The translations under genes were made by a program, and so were the position numbers. This document shows positions 49,431-57,280 of a stretch of DNA of 64,000 nucleotides, in pieces; the stretch's first letter is position 1; the number at the start of each line of letters is the position of its first letter. Source of the stretch: Roseiflexus sp. RS-1 (GTDB taxonomy: Bacteria; Chloroflexota; Chloroflexia; Chloroflexales; Roseiflexaceae); assembly GCF_000016665.1 (NCBI RefSeq), contig NC_009523.1, forward strand, positions 1,984,001 to 2,048,000. Direction: 5' to 3'. Below the pieces are notes generated by a model that was not told where the DNA came from, did not search any database, and was given only the letters and a program-made list of their open reading frames with translations.

Positions 49431-50393
49431 ATGATTGCCGATCTCCATCCTGCCATTCGCCACCTCCTCTTCAGTCGCGGACTGATTCCGTCTGATGAAG
49501 TGGATGTGCGCTTCGAGCGCCCGACGAAGGAGTGGCTCGATTCGCTGGTGCGCCCGACAATCAATCTGTATCTGTTCGATATCGAAGAGAACACCGACCT
49601 GCGTCAGACAAACATGCCGGTGATGCGCGGCAGCGGCGGCGCGACCTACCGCATGCCGCCGCGCCGGTTCGATCTGCGCTACATGGTGACTGCATTCACC
49701 ACTGTCGCCGATGATGAGTATCTGCTGATCTACCGCGCGCTCGCCACGCTGTTGCGCTACCCGACCCTGCCGCCATCGGCGCTGGCGGCGGCAATGGCGG
49801 TCATCGCCGGGCGTGAGGGGAGCGGGGCGGAACAGGCGCGATTTGCGGCGCTTGCCGATGCTGGCGAGCGAACAACATCACGCGACCTGCGCAGCGCCGT
49901 GGCGTCGGCGGAACTCGGATCGTCCACGCGCGCGGCAATGCTCGCCCTGCTCGACGATCCGCCCATAACCGCCAGGATTGCAACCGGCGACGAGGGTCCG
50001 CGTTTACTCGAGGTATGGAACACCCTCGAACAGGCGCCGCGCCCGTCATTGCTCTACATCATGACGATTCCGGTCGATCTCGACCTGGCAATCGACACGC
50101 CGCTGGTGCTCACACGTATGCTGCGCATCCGGCAGCGCACCGAAGCAGGCGGCTCTGCAGAGCATATGCGGATTGGCGGCGTTGTGCGCGATCAGCATGG
50201 CACGCCGCTTGAAGGGGTTGTGGTGGGCATCGAAGGAGGTGCAATCGAAACGGTGACGAACAACGAAGGACGATATGCGCTGAGTCATGTTCCTGTCGGG
50301 AAGGTGACGCTGCGGGTGACGCGCCCTGATGGGAGCGTTCGCATCATACCGGTCGAAACGCCGTCGGACACATACGACATCTCACTGGATTGA
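49431..50393 (+). CDS. eCIS DUF4255 protein 2 with carboxypeptidase-regulatory-like tail
   Basis: 320 residues. DUF4255 spans ~1-200: LVRPTINLYLFDIEENTDLR, PPRRFDLRYMVTAFTT and the C-terminal YIMTIPVDLDLAIDTPLVLT. The last ~80 residues are a separate CarboxypepD_reg-like beta domain (GGVVRDQHGTPLEGVVVGIE, TNNEGRYALSHVPVGKVTLR). It is directly upstream of the sheath gene, the place of Afp16-type cap proteins in some clusters. The extra domain would sit at the particle's membrane-distal end. Confidence 0.87.
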   Translation: MIADLHPAIRHLLFSRGLIPSDEVDVRFERPTKEWLDSLVRPTINLYLFDIEENTDLRQTNMPVMRGSGGATYRMPPRRFDLRYMVTAFTTVADDEYLLIYRALATLLRYPTLPPSALAAAMAVIAGREGSGAEQARFAALADAGERTTSRDLRSAVASAELGSSTRAAMLALLDDPPITARIATGDEGPRLLEVWNTLEQAPRPSLLYIMTIPVDLDLAIDTPLVLTRMLRIRQRTEAGGSAEHMRIGGVVRDQHGTPLEGVVVGIEGGAIETVTNNEGRYALSHVPVGKVTLRVTRPDGSVRIIPVETPSDTYDISLD

Positions 50394-50405
50394 AAGGAGC
50401 GGTTC

Positions 50406-51971
50406 ATGCCTGAGTATCTCTCGCCTGGCGTCTACATTGAAGAGGTCAGCAGCGGTCCCCGCCCGATCGAAGGCGTCGGTACGGCAATGGCGGCTTTTGT
50501 CGGGTTTGCTGCCGCCGGTCCTGTCAATCAACCGGTGTTAGTCACAAGCTGGACGCAGTATGTTGAGAAGTTCGGTCGGCTTGACGAGAGCGGACGGCGG
50601 AATCCGCATATGGATGGCGCCTATCTGTCGCACGCCGTGTACGGCTATTTCCTCAACGGCGGCGGTCGCTGCTACGTGACCCGCATTCCGCAGCAGTCGG
50701 ACGGCAAAGCGCCGCAGATGCCGCGTCTCGAACTTCCCACACGCGCGTCGAAAGCGTTGACATCGCTGATTGTGACGCCCAAGAGCGAGACCGCCAGCGA
50801 CATCCAGGTCGAAATCGGTCCGCCGGTTGGCGAAAATCCGCCGCCTGAGGCGTTCACCGTCAAGATCAGCATGGGAGAGATCAAAGAGGTCTACGAGAAC
50901 GTTTCGTTCAACAAACGACCCAAAGATGGCACGTCCTACGTCGTCGAGAAGATCAACAGTTCCAGCACGCTGGTGCAGGTTGCCGAAGGTCCGGCAACCG
51001 GTTCGCTGGCGGATCGCGTGCCGGAGTTTGGCATGTCGGTCATCAAGCCGCCGGCGCCGCTGGCGCCAGCGCGAGTGGATGCCACGTCATTCGTCGGCAG
51101 TGCAGCCGAGCGCAGCGGTGTCGAAGGTCTGGAGATCGCCGAGGATGTGACGATGATCTGCGCGCCAGACCTGATGTCCGCTTATCAGTCAGGCGCGATC
51201 ACGAAGGAAGGGGTCAAAGCGGTTCAACTGGCGATGATTGCCCATGCCGAGCGCATGCAGGATCGCATGGTCATTCTCGATCCACTTCCCGGTCTGACGC
51301 CGCAGCAGGTCAAGCAGTGGCGTGAGCGCGACACGAACTATGACTCGAAGTTCGCTGTGCTCTACTACCCGTGGATCAAGATCATGGGACCTGATGGTAA
51401 GACCGAGATGGAAATTCCGCCATGCGGTCATATTGCAGGCATCTGGGCGCGCAACGATAATACGCGCGGCGTCCACAAGGCGCCAGCGAACGAAGTGGTG
51501 CAGGGTGCGTTGGGTCCGGCAATCGCCATCACCAAGGGTGAGCAGGATGTGCTCAACCCGATCGGCGTCAACTGCATCCGCTCATTCACCGGCATGGGGT
51601 TGCGGGTCTGGGGTGCGCGCACCCTTTCGAGCGACGCCGCCTGGCGCTATGTCAATGTGCGTCGCCTGTTCAACTACGTCGAGAAGTCAATCGAACGCGG
51701 CACACAGTGGGTGGTCTTCGAGCCGAACGATCCGAACCTGTGGGCGCGGGTCAAGCGGGATGTCGAAGCGTTCCTGACCGTCTGCTGGCGTGATGGCATG
51801 CTGTTCGGTCTGACGCCGCGCGAAGCGTTCTACGTCAAGTGCGACGAAGAACTGAACCCGCCCGAAGTGCGCGATCAGGGCAAACTGATCATCGAAGTCG
51901 GGCTGGCGCCGGTCAAGCCCGCCGAGTTCGTGATCTTCCGCTTCAGCCAGTTCGCTGGCGGCGGAGCATAA
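50406..51971 (+). CDS. Contractile sheath protein (Afp2-4/T4 gp18 family)
   Basis: 521 residues, ATG with AAAGGAG upstream. Phage tail sheath signature: YLSPGVYIEEVSSGPRPIEG, AMAAFVGFAAAGP, SHAVYGYFLNGGGRCYVTRI, and the C-terminal subtilisin-like fold with NPIGVNCIRSFTGMGLRVWG, RTLSSDAAWRYVNVRRLFNY and the final VKPAEFVIFRFSQ strand. Sheath subunits polymerise round the tube and contract to fire. Only one sheath gene is present, whereas Afp has three. Confidence 0.96.
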   Translation: MPEYLSPGVYIEEVSSGPRPIEGVGTAMAAFVGFAAAGPVNQPVLVTSWTQYVEKFGRLDESGRRNPHMDGAYLSHAVYGYFLNGGGRCYVTRIPQQSDGKAPQMPRLELPTRASKALTSLIVTPKSETASDIQVEIGPPVGENPPPEAFTVKISMGEIKEVYENVSFNKRPKDGTSYVVEKINSSSTLVQVAEGPATGSLADRVPEFGMSVIKPPAPLAPARVDATSFVGSAAERSGVEGLEIAEDVTMICAPDLMSAYQSGAITKEGVKAVQLAMIAHAERMQDRMVILDPLPGLTPQQVKQWRERDTNYDSKFAVLYYPWIKIMGPDGKTEMEIPPCGHIAGIWARNDNTRGVHKAPANEVVQGALGPAIAITKGEQDVLNPIGVNCIRSFTGMGLRVWGARTLSSDAAWRYVNVRRLFNYVEKSIERGTQWVVFEPNDPNLWARVKRDVEAFLTVCWRDGMLFGLTPREAFYVKCDEELNPPEVRDQGKLIIEVGLAPVKPAEFVIFRFSQFAGGGA

Positions 51972-52036
51972 GGTGCAGCATATCCTCTGCCATGCGCAGG
52001 GGACGATCATCCACATAAGTTTCAATGGAGGACACG

Positions 52037-52477
52037 ATGACCGACAAAGACCCTCTGATTTCAGCATGGTTCGGCGTTGATTTCGGTGATGGCGTCGTCG
52101 GCGCCTTCCGCGAATGCACGGGCCTCGGCAGCGAGAACGAAGTCGTCGAGAGCAAAGCCAGCGGACCGGACGGGAAATACATCATCAAGAAAATCCCCGG
52201 TCGCATGAAGTGGAACAATATCACACTCAAGCGCGGCATTACCGATGCCATGGATATGTGGAAGTGGCGCAAGATGGTCGAGGAGGGTGATATTCAGGGC
52301 GCGCGTCGCAATGGCACGATCACCATGTTCAACACCAGAGGAGAACCGGTCGCGCGCTGGAAGTTCGTCAACGCCTGGCCCAGCAAACTGACCGGTCCCG
52401 ACGCGAATGCGACGAACAACGAGGTGGCGATCGAGACCCTTGAAATTGTCCACGAGGGGTACGAGCGCGTTCAGTAA
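52037..52477 (+). CDS. Tail tube protein 1 (Afp1/5, gp19/Hcp fold)
   Basis: 146 residues from ATG 52037, with GGAG 6 nt upstream. Tube fold: PLISAWFGVDFGDGVVGAFREC, ITLKRGITDAMDMWKWRKMV, ARWKFVNAWPSKLTGPDANA, VAIETLEIVHEGYERV. It should form the inner tube of stacked hexameric rings inside the sheath. A second, different tube gene follows at 53.2 kb. Confidence 0.94.
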   Translation: MTDKDPLISAWFGVDFGDGVVGAFRECTGLGSENEVVESKASGPDGKYIIKKIPGRMKWNNITLKRGITDAMDMWKWRKMVEEGDIQGARRNGTITMFNTRGEPVARWKFVNAWPSKLTGPDANATNNEVAIETLEIVHEGYERVQ

Positions 52478-52529
52478 GGATCGGCGCAAACGTCATTAAG
52501 GTAGCAGGGGCGCGGCATGATGGTCTTTG

Positions 52530-52640
52530 AATAAATCATCCAATATAGCCCGCGCAGGCGGGCTTCGCCCTGGCTAGCCGAGGGCGAAGCCCCACGGCTA
52601 GTTTGGTATAGCGGATTTAATTCTCAATCTCCATCACGCC
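52530..52640. repeat. Dispersed repeat and hairpin between tube 1 and the chaperone-like gene
   Basis: GGGCTTCGCCCT (52560-52571), 9 bp, AGGGCGAAGCCC (52581-52592). It is followed by a reverse-orientation copy (52607-52636) of the interior unit of the MITE-like element at 12285. It separates two parts of the eCIS operon, and the hairpin could lower read-through. Confidence 0.7.
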
Positions 52641-52660
52641 GCGCCCCGCCGGAATGAACC

Positions 52661-53029
52661 ATGCTCCAGACTGAATTTCCATTCGTGCTGCCCTGCGGCT
52701 ATGTCGATGATCAGGGAAACCTGCATCGCGAGGGTTCGATGCGGCGCGCGACGGCAATCGATGAAATCGAGCCGCTCGAAGATCCGCGGGTGCAGCGCAA
52801 CGAGGCGTATCTCAGCATTCTGCTGTTGAGCCGGGTGGTGACGCGCCTGGGAACCGTCGGCGTCATTACGCCGGCAATCGTCGAGCGATTGTTTGCAACC
52901 GATTTTCTCTATCTGCAGGACCTCTACATCCAGATCAATGCCGCCGCCCCGCACGTGGTCGAAACCCAGTGCCCGACGTGCGGGGCGCGTTTCGCGATCG
53001 ATGTGGGGGTCGGTGACATGACAGGATAA
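52661..53029 (+). CDS. Baseplate hub assembly chaperone-like protein with C-terminal CxxC
   Basis: 122 residues. It resembles small proteins of eCIS and T4-like loci annotated as baseplate hub assembly chaperone: FPFVLPCGYVDDQGNLHREG, RRATAIDEIEPLEDPRVQRN, LSRVVTRLGTVGVITP. The C-terminus adds CPTCGARF, a single CPxCG knuckle that could bind metal as a dimer or with a partner. Position between the two tube genes supports an assembly role. The family match is from memory. Confidence 0.65.
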   Translation: MLQTEFPFVLPCGYVDDQGNLHREGSMRRATAIDEIEPLEDPRVQRNEAYLSILLLSRVVTRLGTVGVITPAIVERLFATDFLYLQDLYIQINAAAPHVVETQCPTCGARFAIDVGVGDMTG

Positions 53030-53033
53030 CGGG

Positions 53034-53228
53034 ATGAGTGAACCAGTACCGCCACGCAGGTCTGCTCCCGCAGCGCCTGATGCGTCGTCTGCGGATCAGC
53101 GCGAACAATCGGAGCGCACCATCGATATCGAGGCGCTGGCGGAGCGCGTGTATCGGTTGATGCGCGAAGAAGCGCGCCTGGAGCGCGCCCGTGGCGTGAC
53201 GGTCGGCAAACAACGACGGAAGAGGTGA
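53034..53228 (+). CDS. Small eCIS protein with ALAxxVYxLM helix
   Basis: 64 residues, 4 bp after the previous gene. The N-terminal half is Pro/Ala-rich. The C-terminal helix TIDIEALAERVYRLMREEAR is followed by basic residues. A near copy of this helix ends the 975-aa protein at 56.5 kb (PDIDALARQVYAVLKRRLAA). Probably a docking or adaptor peptide; function unknown. Confidence 0.65.
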   Translation: MSEPVPPRRSAPAAPDASSADQREQSERTIDIEALAERVYRLMREEARLERARGVTVGKQRRKR

Positions 53229-53232
53229 CACC

Positions 53233-53661
53233 GTGCCGACGACAGAAGAAGCCTATCCATCCTATCGTTTCTATGTCGAGATCGCCGGCGTGCCGCAGGC
53301 GGTGTTTACCGAAGTCAGCGGGTTGCAGATCGAAACCGAGATCACGGAGTACGAGGAGGGTGGCAACAACGACTTCGTTCACCGCCTGCCGGGGCGCACG
53401 AAGATTGGCAACATCACCCTCAAGCGCGGGATGACCAGTTCGAACGAACTGTTGCAGTGGTTTCTCAAGATTGCTCGCGGTTCGATCGACCGCCGGAATG
53501 TGACGGTCATTATGTACGACTCGGCGGGTAAGGAACTGTTTCGCTGGAATTTCATCGAGGCATACCCTGTCAAATGGACGGGTCCGCAGTTCACTGCCGC
53601 ATCGACGGAAGCGGCGGTGGAAACGCTCGAATTGACGCACAACGGGATGACGATCGGGTGA
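53233..53661 (+). CDS. Tail tube protein 2 (gp19/Hcp fold)
   Basis: 142 residues from GTG 53233. Tube fold again: YPSYRFYVEIAGVPQAVFTE, VSGLQIETEITEYEEGGNND, LKRGMTSSNELLQWFLKI, FRWNFIEAYPVKWTGPQFTA. It is more like Afp5/Afp1-type initiator tubes that join the tube to the baseplate (KIGNITLKRG, EAYPVKW). Next to the baseplate genes, which fits a baseplate-proximal ring (inference). Confidence 0.93.
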   Translation: MPTTEEAYPSYRFYVEIAGVPQAVFTEVSGLQIETEITEYEEGGNNDFVHRLPGRTKIGNITLKRGMTSSNELLQWFLKIARGSIDRRNVTVIMYDSAGKELFRWNFIEAYPVKWTGPQFTAASTEAAVETLELTHNGMTIG

Positions 53662-53665
53662 TGTG

Positions 53666-56590
53666 ATGATCCGTCGGACATTGATTACACGATTGCGCCG
53701 CCACATGCGCCTCGCGCGCGCGCTCGCCGGGCGCTCGCCGCTTGCGGTGCGCCAGGCTGTGGGTCAACCGCTTCTGTGGGCGGTTGGGCGCGCCGATACG
53801 CCTCCCCGGCGAGCGCGCGCGCCGGGTTTGATCCGGCTTGCGCCGGATTCTCGTGCGTTTACCGACGCATATGCTGTGCTGCCGCCAGTTGCGCCGGAAA
53901 CGCCGCCGGTTGCCGATCCGCCACGCTTCGATGAGCAGGAATTGCGGGAGGTTGCCAGCGAAGCGCAGGCGGTGCCGGTCGAAACTGCGTCCCCTGCGCC
54001 TGGTGCGCCTGCGGTGGAGACCGGTGCATCCCCGGCGACGATCATCGATGCAGCGCGCGCCTGGGTTGCACAACAGTTGCGTGATCGAACAGCGGTTCAA
54101 TCCGTGGACCGATCCGTTGCGCAACCTGAACCGGCGCCGGACAGTCGTCCGACGGCAGCGCCATCGCCGCCCGCTGAGGTGCGCGTCGCCCGTCCACCGC
54201 GCTTCCTCGAGCGCACACCTCCCCGCCGTGAAACATCGCCGCCATCGCAACCTGCAGCACCGCCGGACGGCAGTGCTGCACCATCATTCGACCGCTCGCC
54301 GGCTGCGTGGATGGAGCGCCTGCGCGCCGATGCCCGCCGTCGGTCGGAGGCGGCGACGCAGGCGTCGTCCGCGGTGCCGGAGGAAGGAACGCCGCCGGAA
54401 ATTGTTGCGTCGCCGCTTCAGGGACAGGCAGAACAGGCACGCGATGACGGGGATTATCATACCGGGATGCCAGATTCCATTCTTGCCCCTGATGCCGCTC
54501 CTGCTCAGCGTGACGCCGGGCAGGATGTTCCGGCGCAGCAATCGCCCCTCCCGCCTGCCGACATGTCCGCCCGTGCACCTGCGGCGGTTCCGACGACAGA
54601 ACCGACTGCACCTGCGGATGATACCGCATCAGCATTCGCCCCGCCGCCCGCTGTCGCGCCAGCATCGCCGGGCATGTTGGAGCCGGAAGCGCCTTCACTG
54701 CCAGAAGGTGGCGCTACGCCAGCATTCGCTCCCCTGCCCACACCTGCGCCAGCATCGCCGGGCACGCCGGAGCCGGAAGCGCCTTCACCGCCAGAAGGTG
54801 GCGCTATGCCAGCATTCGCTCCTCCGCCTGAGGTTGCGCCAGAATTGTCAGACACGCCGGAGACGGGTGCGCCTTTGCTGCCGGAAAGCAGTGCTGCGTC
54901 AGCATCGCCGGACATGTCGGAGACGGGTGCGCCTTTGCTGCCGGAAAGCAGTGCTGCGTCAGCATCGCCGGACATGTCGGAGACGGGTGCGCCTTCGCTG
55001 TCGGAAAGCAGCGCTGCGCCAGCAGTCGCCCACCCGTCTGCAGCCATCCAGGGATCGCCGCGCGCGCCGGAGGAAAGCGAATCTTCGCCAGCAGGACTGA
55101 TCGCATCGCCGGAACGTGGCAGCGCTCCCGTGTTCGACCGCTCACCGGCTGCGTGGATGGAGCGCCTGCGCGCCGATGCCCGCCGTCGGTCGGAGGCGGC
55201 GTCACAGTCGGCACCGCAGGCATCGGGGGAGGGTGCGACGCCTTTGACGCCGGAATCTGCGGCGCAGCCGGTTCAGCGCCGGATCGAACGTCGGGGTGGC
55301 GCCGATCACGAGCGTGTCGCCGCCGTACAGGGTGATGCCGGGCAGGATGTTCCGGTGCGACAATCAACCCATCTCGACATGCCCGCGCGCGCTCCAGAAC
55401 CGGTTGCGGCGCCGGTGGACGACGATGCGCCGGAGTTCGACCGCTCAGTGGAAGCCTGGATGGAACGTCTGCGCGCCGATGAGCGCCGCCGCCAGAAAGA
55501 AGCTGCACAGTCGCCGGATCGTTCTTCTGTGGAAGCGTCTCAACCGCTGCCCGACGCGCCTCCGGTGGCGCAACCGGCGGGAGCGCCTCAGTCGGGTGGT
55601 GCGCTGTGGGTCGAGTCGGGCAGGGGACAGCAACGCTCCGGGGCGCAACCAACCGGCGCGTCTCAGCCGGGTATCGCCGCATCTCCAGCGCGCGCAACGC
55701 GCTTTGCGCCGCCGGTGGGCGCCGCCGTTCGATCCACAACGCCCGGCGGGGCGCGGCTTCCCGCCCGTCCTGCACCATCAGCGCCGCTGCTGTCTGAGTC
55801 GAATCGGCGTTTCCTGCGCGCCGCGGTCGGCGTCGATCCGGCGACGGTACGCCTGTCGCGCGGACAGGATGCCGGTCGCCTGACGTCGGCATACCGCGCC
55901 GATGCCGTCACATTTGGCGACGATGTGGCGCTGGCGCCCGGCAGGGGCGATGAAACCGCCGAAGGTCTCGGTCTGCTGGCGCACGAACTGACCCACGTGG
56001 CGCGTCGGCGCGATCCAACGGCCATTCCGCCCATCGCCCGACCTGCCGAACGGCGTCCCGGATTCCGTCCAGCGTCTCCGGGACCTGCGACGGATGAGGA
56101 GGCGCTGGCGCGCATCGTCGAAGCGCAGACCGTTCAAGCTGCGCGGATGCGCTTTGCACCGCCGGTCTTCCCCGCCAGAGCGGAGGCGCCGGTAGCGCAA
56201 CCGTTCGATAAACAGGAGAGCGCACGCACTGCGCCGCCGGTCGAAGACGCGCCTGCTGCGCCGGATCGCGGGCGATGGGGAAACCTGCCTGCCCCCTGGG
56301 AGCCGCTGCCCGACTGGCTTGCGCCTTCGAGATCGGTGGAAGCGCCGCCGTTACCGGTAGTAACCGTCGCGCCTGCACCGCCAGCGTTCACAACACCACC
56401 CCAACCGGGCGCGCCCGTCGTGCATGCGGCTGAGACAGCGCGCACCCTGCCCGCGCCTCAGCAACGAGAAACACCAGCGCAGGAGCAGGCGCCAGCCCCT
56501 GCGCCCGATATCGACGCCCTTGCGCGTCAGGTCTATGCCGTCCTGAAACGCCGCCTGGCGGCTGAACGCCGCCGCAGCGGATGGGAGTGA
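53666..56590 (+). CDS. Long disordered eCIS protein with DUF4157-type HELTH domain and C-terminal helix
   Basis: 974 residues from ATG 53666 (GTG 53663 adjoining). A basic start (RRTLITRLRRHMRLARALAG) is followed by ~700 residues of Ala/Pro/Glu-rich disorder. Within it are three copies of a helix, FDRSPAAWMERLRADARRR (twice) and FDRSVEAWMERLRADERRR, and three ETGAPLLPESSAASASPDM-type repeats. A compact DUF4157-like domain lies near 715-790, with HELTH around residue 772 (LGLLAHELTHVARRR). The C-terminus repeats the helix of the 64-aa protein. The size invites a tape-measure reading, but disorder and HELTH argue against it. Role unknown. Confidence 0.72.
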   Translation: MIRRTLITRLRRHMRLARALAGRSPLAVRQAVGQPLLWAVGRADTPPRRARAPGLIRLAPDSRAFTDAYAVLPPVAPETPPVADPPRFDEQELREVASEAQAVPVETASPAPGAPAVETGASPATIIDAARAWVAQQLRDRTAVQSVDRSVAQPEPAPDSRPTAAPSPPAEVRVARPPRFLERTPPRRETSPPSQPAAPPDGSAAPSFDRSPAAWMERLRADARRRSEAATQASSAVPEEGTPPEIVASPLQGQAEQARDDGDYHTGMPDSILAPDAAPAQRDAGQDVPAQQSPLPPADMSARAPAAVPTTEPTAPADDTASAFAPPPAVAPASPGMLEPEAPSLPEGGATPAFAPLPTPAPASPGTPEPEAPSPPEGGAMPAFAPPPEVAPELSDTPETGAPLLPESSAASASPDMSETGAPLLPESSAASASPDMSETGAPSLSESSAAPAVAHPSAAIQGSPRAPEESESSPAGLIASPERGSAPVFDRSPAAWMERLRADARRRSEAASQSAPQASGEGATPLTPESAAQPVQRRIERRGGADHERVAAVQGDAGQDVPVRQSTHLDMPARAPEPVAAPVDDDAPEFDRSVEAWMERLRADERRRQKEAAQSPDRSSVEASQPLPDAPPVAQPAGAPQSGGALWVESGRGQQRSGAQPTGASQPGIAASPARATRFAPPVGAAVRSTTPGGARLPARPAPSAPLLSESNRRFLRAAVGVDPATVRLSRGQDAGRLTSAYRADAVTFGDDVALAPGRGDETAEGLGLLAHELTHVARRRDPTAIPPIARPAERRPGFRPASPGPATDEEALARIVEAQTVQAARMRFAPPVFPARAEAPVAQPFDKQESARTAPPVEDAPAAPDRGRWGNLPAPWEPLPDWLAPSRSVEAPPLPVVTVAPAPPAFTTPPQPGAPVVHAAETARTLPAPQQRETPAQEQAPAPAPDIDALARQVYAVLKRRLAAERRRSGWE

Positions 56591-56602
56591 GGAGCAGCCC
56601 GT

Positions 56603-57280
56603 ATGCCTGACACAAGCCTGGTCAAAGCAAAAATCATCAACCTCGACGATCCCTCGCAGGAGGTCGAGTGTCTGTTCAACCCGAAGGAGTACACCTTCAC
56701 CAAACAGAACAGTTGGAGTCGCGGCGAAACGCCAAGCACGAATGTGCCGCAACTCGAGTTTAGCGGCGGGCAACCGGCAACCCTGTCGATGCACCTGCTG
56801 TTCGACACCTACACCAGCGCGCGACCCGGGTCGAAGCCGAGGGATGTGCGGAAGGTCTATACCGACAAACTCTGGTCGTTCATGATGATCGATCCGAACC
56901 TGCAAGACCCCAAAAGCACTCGTGGACGCCCGCCCAAAGTGCGCTTCCAGTGGGGTACGTCCTGGTCGTTCAAAGCGGTCATCACCAACATCACACAGAA
57001 ATTCACGCTGTTTCTGGTCGATGGAACGCCGGTGCGCGCCGAACTCGACGTAACATTCCAGCAGATCGAGGATACGGCAAACCTGCAACCGCAGAACCCG
57101 ACGTCGGGCGGTGTCGGCGGTGAGCGGGTCTGGCGGGTGCGCGACGGCGATACACTGGCATGGATTGCGTACAAGTCGTATGGCGATGCGACGCGCTGGC
57201 GCCCGATTGCCGAAGCCAACGGTCTCGAACGGGTGCGCGAGTTGACGCCAGGAGCAGTGCTGGTGATCCCTCATGAGTGA
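56603..57280 (+). CDS. LysM-containing CIS tube-associated protein (Afp7/Pvc7-type)
   Basis: 225 residues, ATG with GGAG upstream. The N-terminal ~160 residues match the CIS_tube family (VECLFNPKEYTFTKQNSWSR, LSMHLLFDTYTS, KVRFQWGTSWSFKAVITNI). The C-terminal LysM domain is complete (RVRDGDTLAWIAYKSYGDAT, VLVIPHE). In Afp/PVC it sits between the tube and the spike hub. Its stop overlaps the hub gene by 8 bp. Confidence 0.93.
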   Translation: MPDTSLVKAKIINLDDPSQEVECLFNPKEYTFTKQNSWSRGETPSTNVPQLEFSGGQPATLSMHLLFDTYTSARPGSKPRDVRKVYTDKLWSFMMIDPNLQDPKSTRGRPPKVRFQWGTSWSFKAVITNITQKFTLFLVDGTPVRAELDVTFQQIEDTANLQPQNPTSGGVGGERVWRVRDGDTLAWIAYKSYGDATRWRPIAEANGLERVRELTPGAVLVIPHE

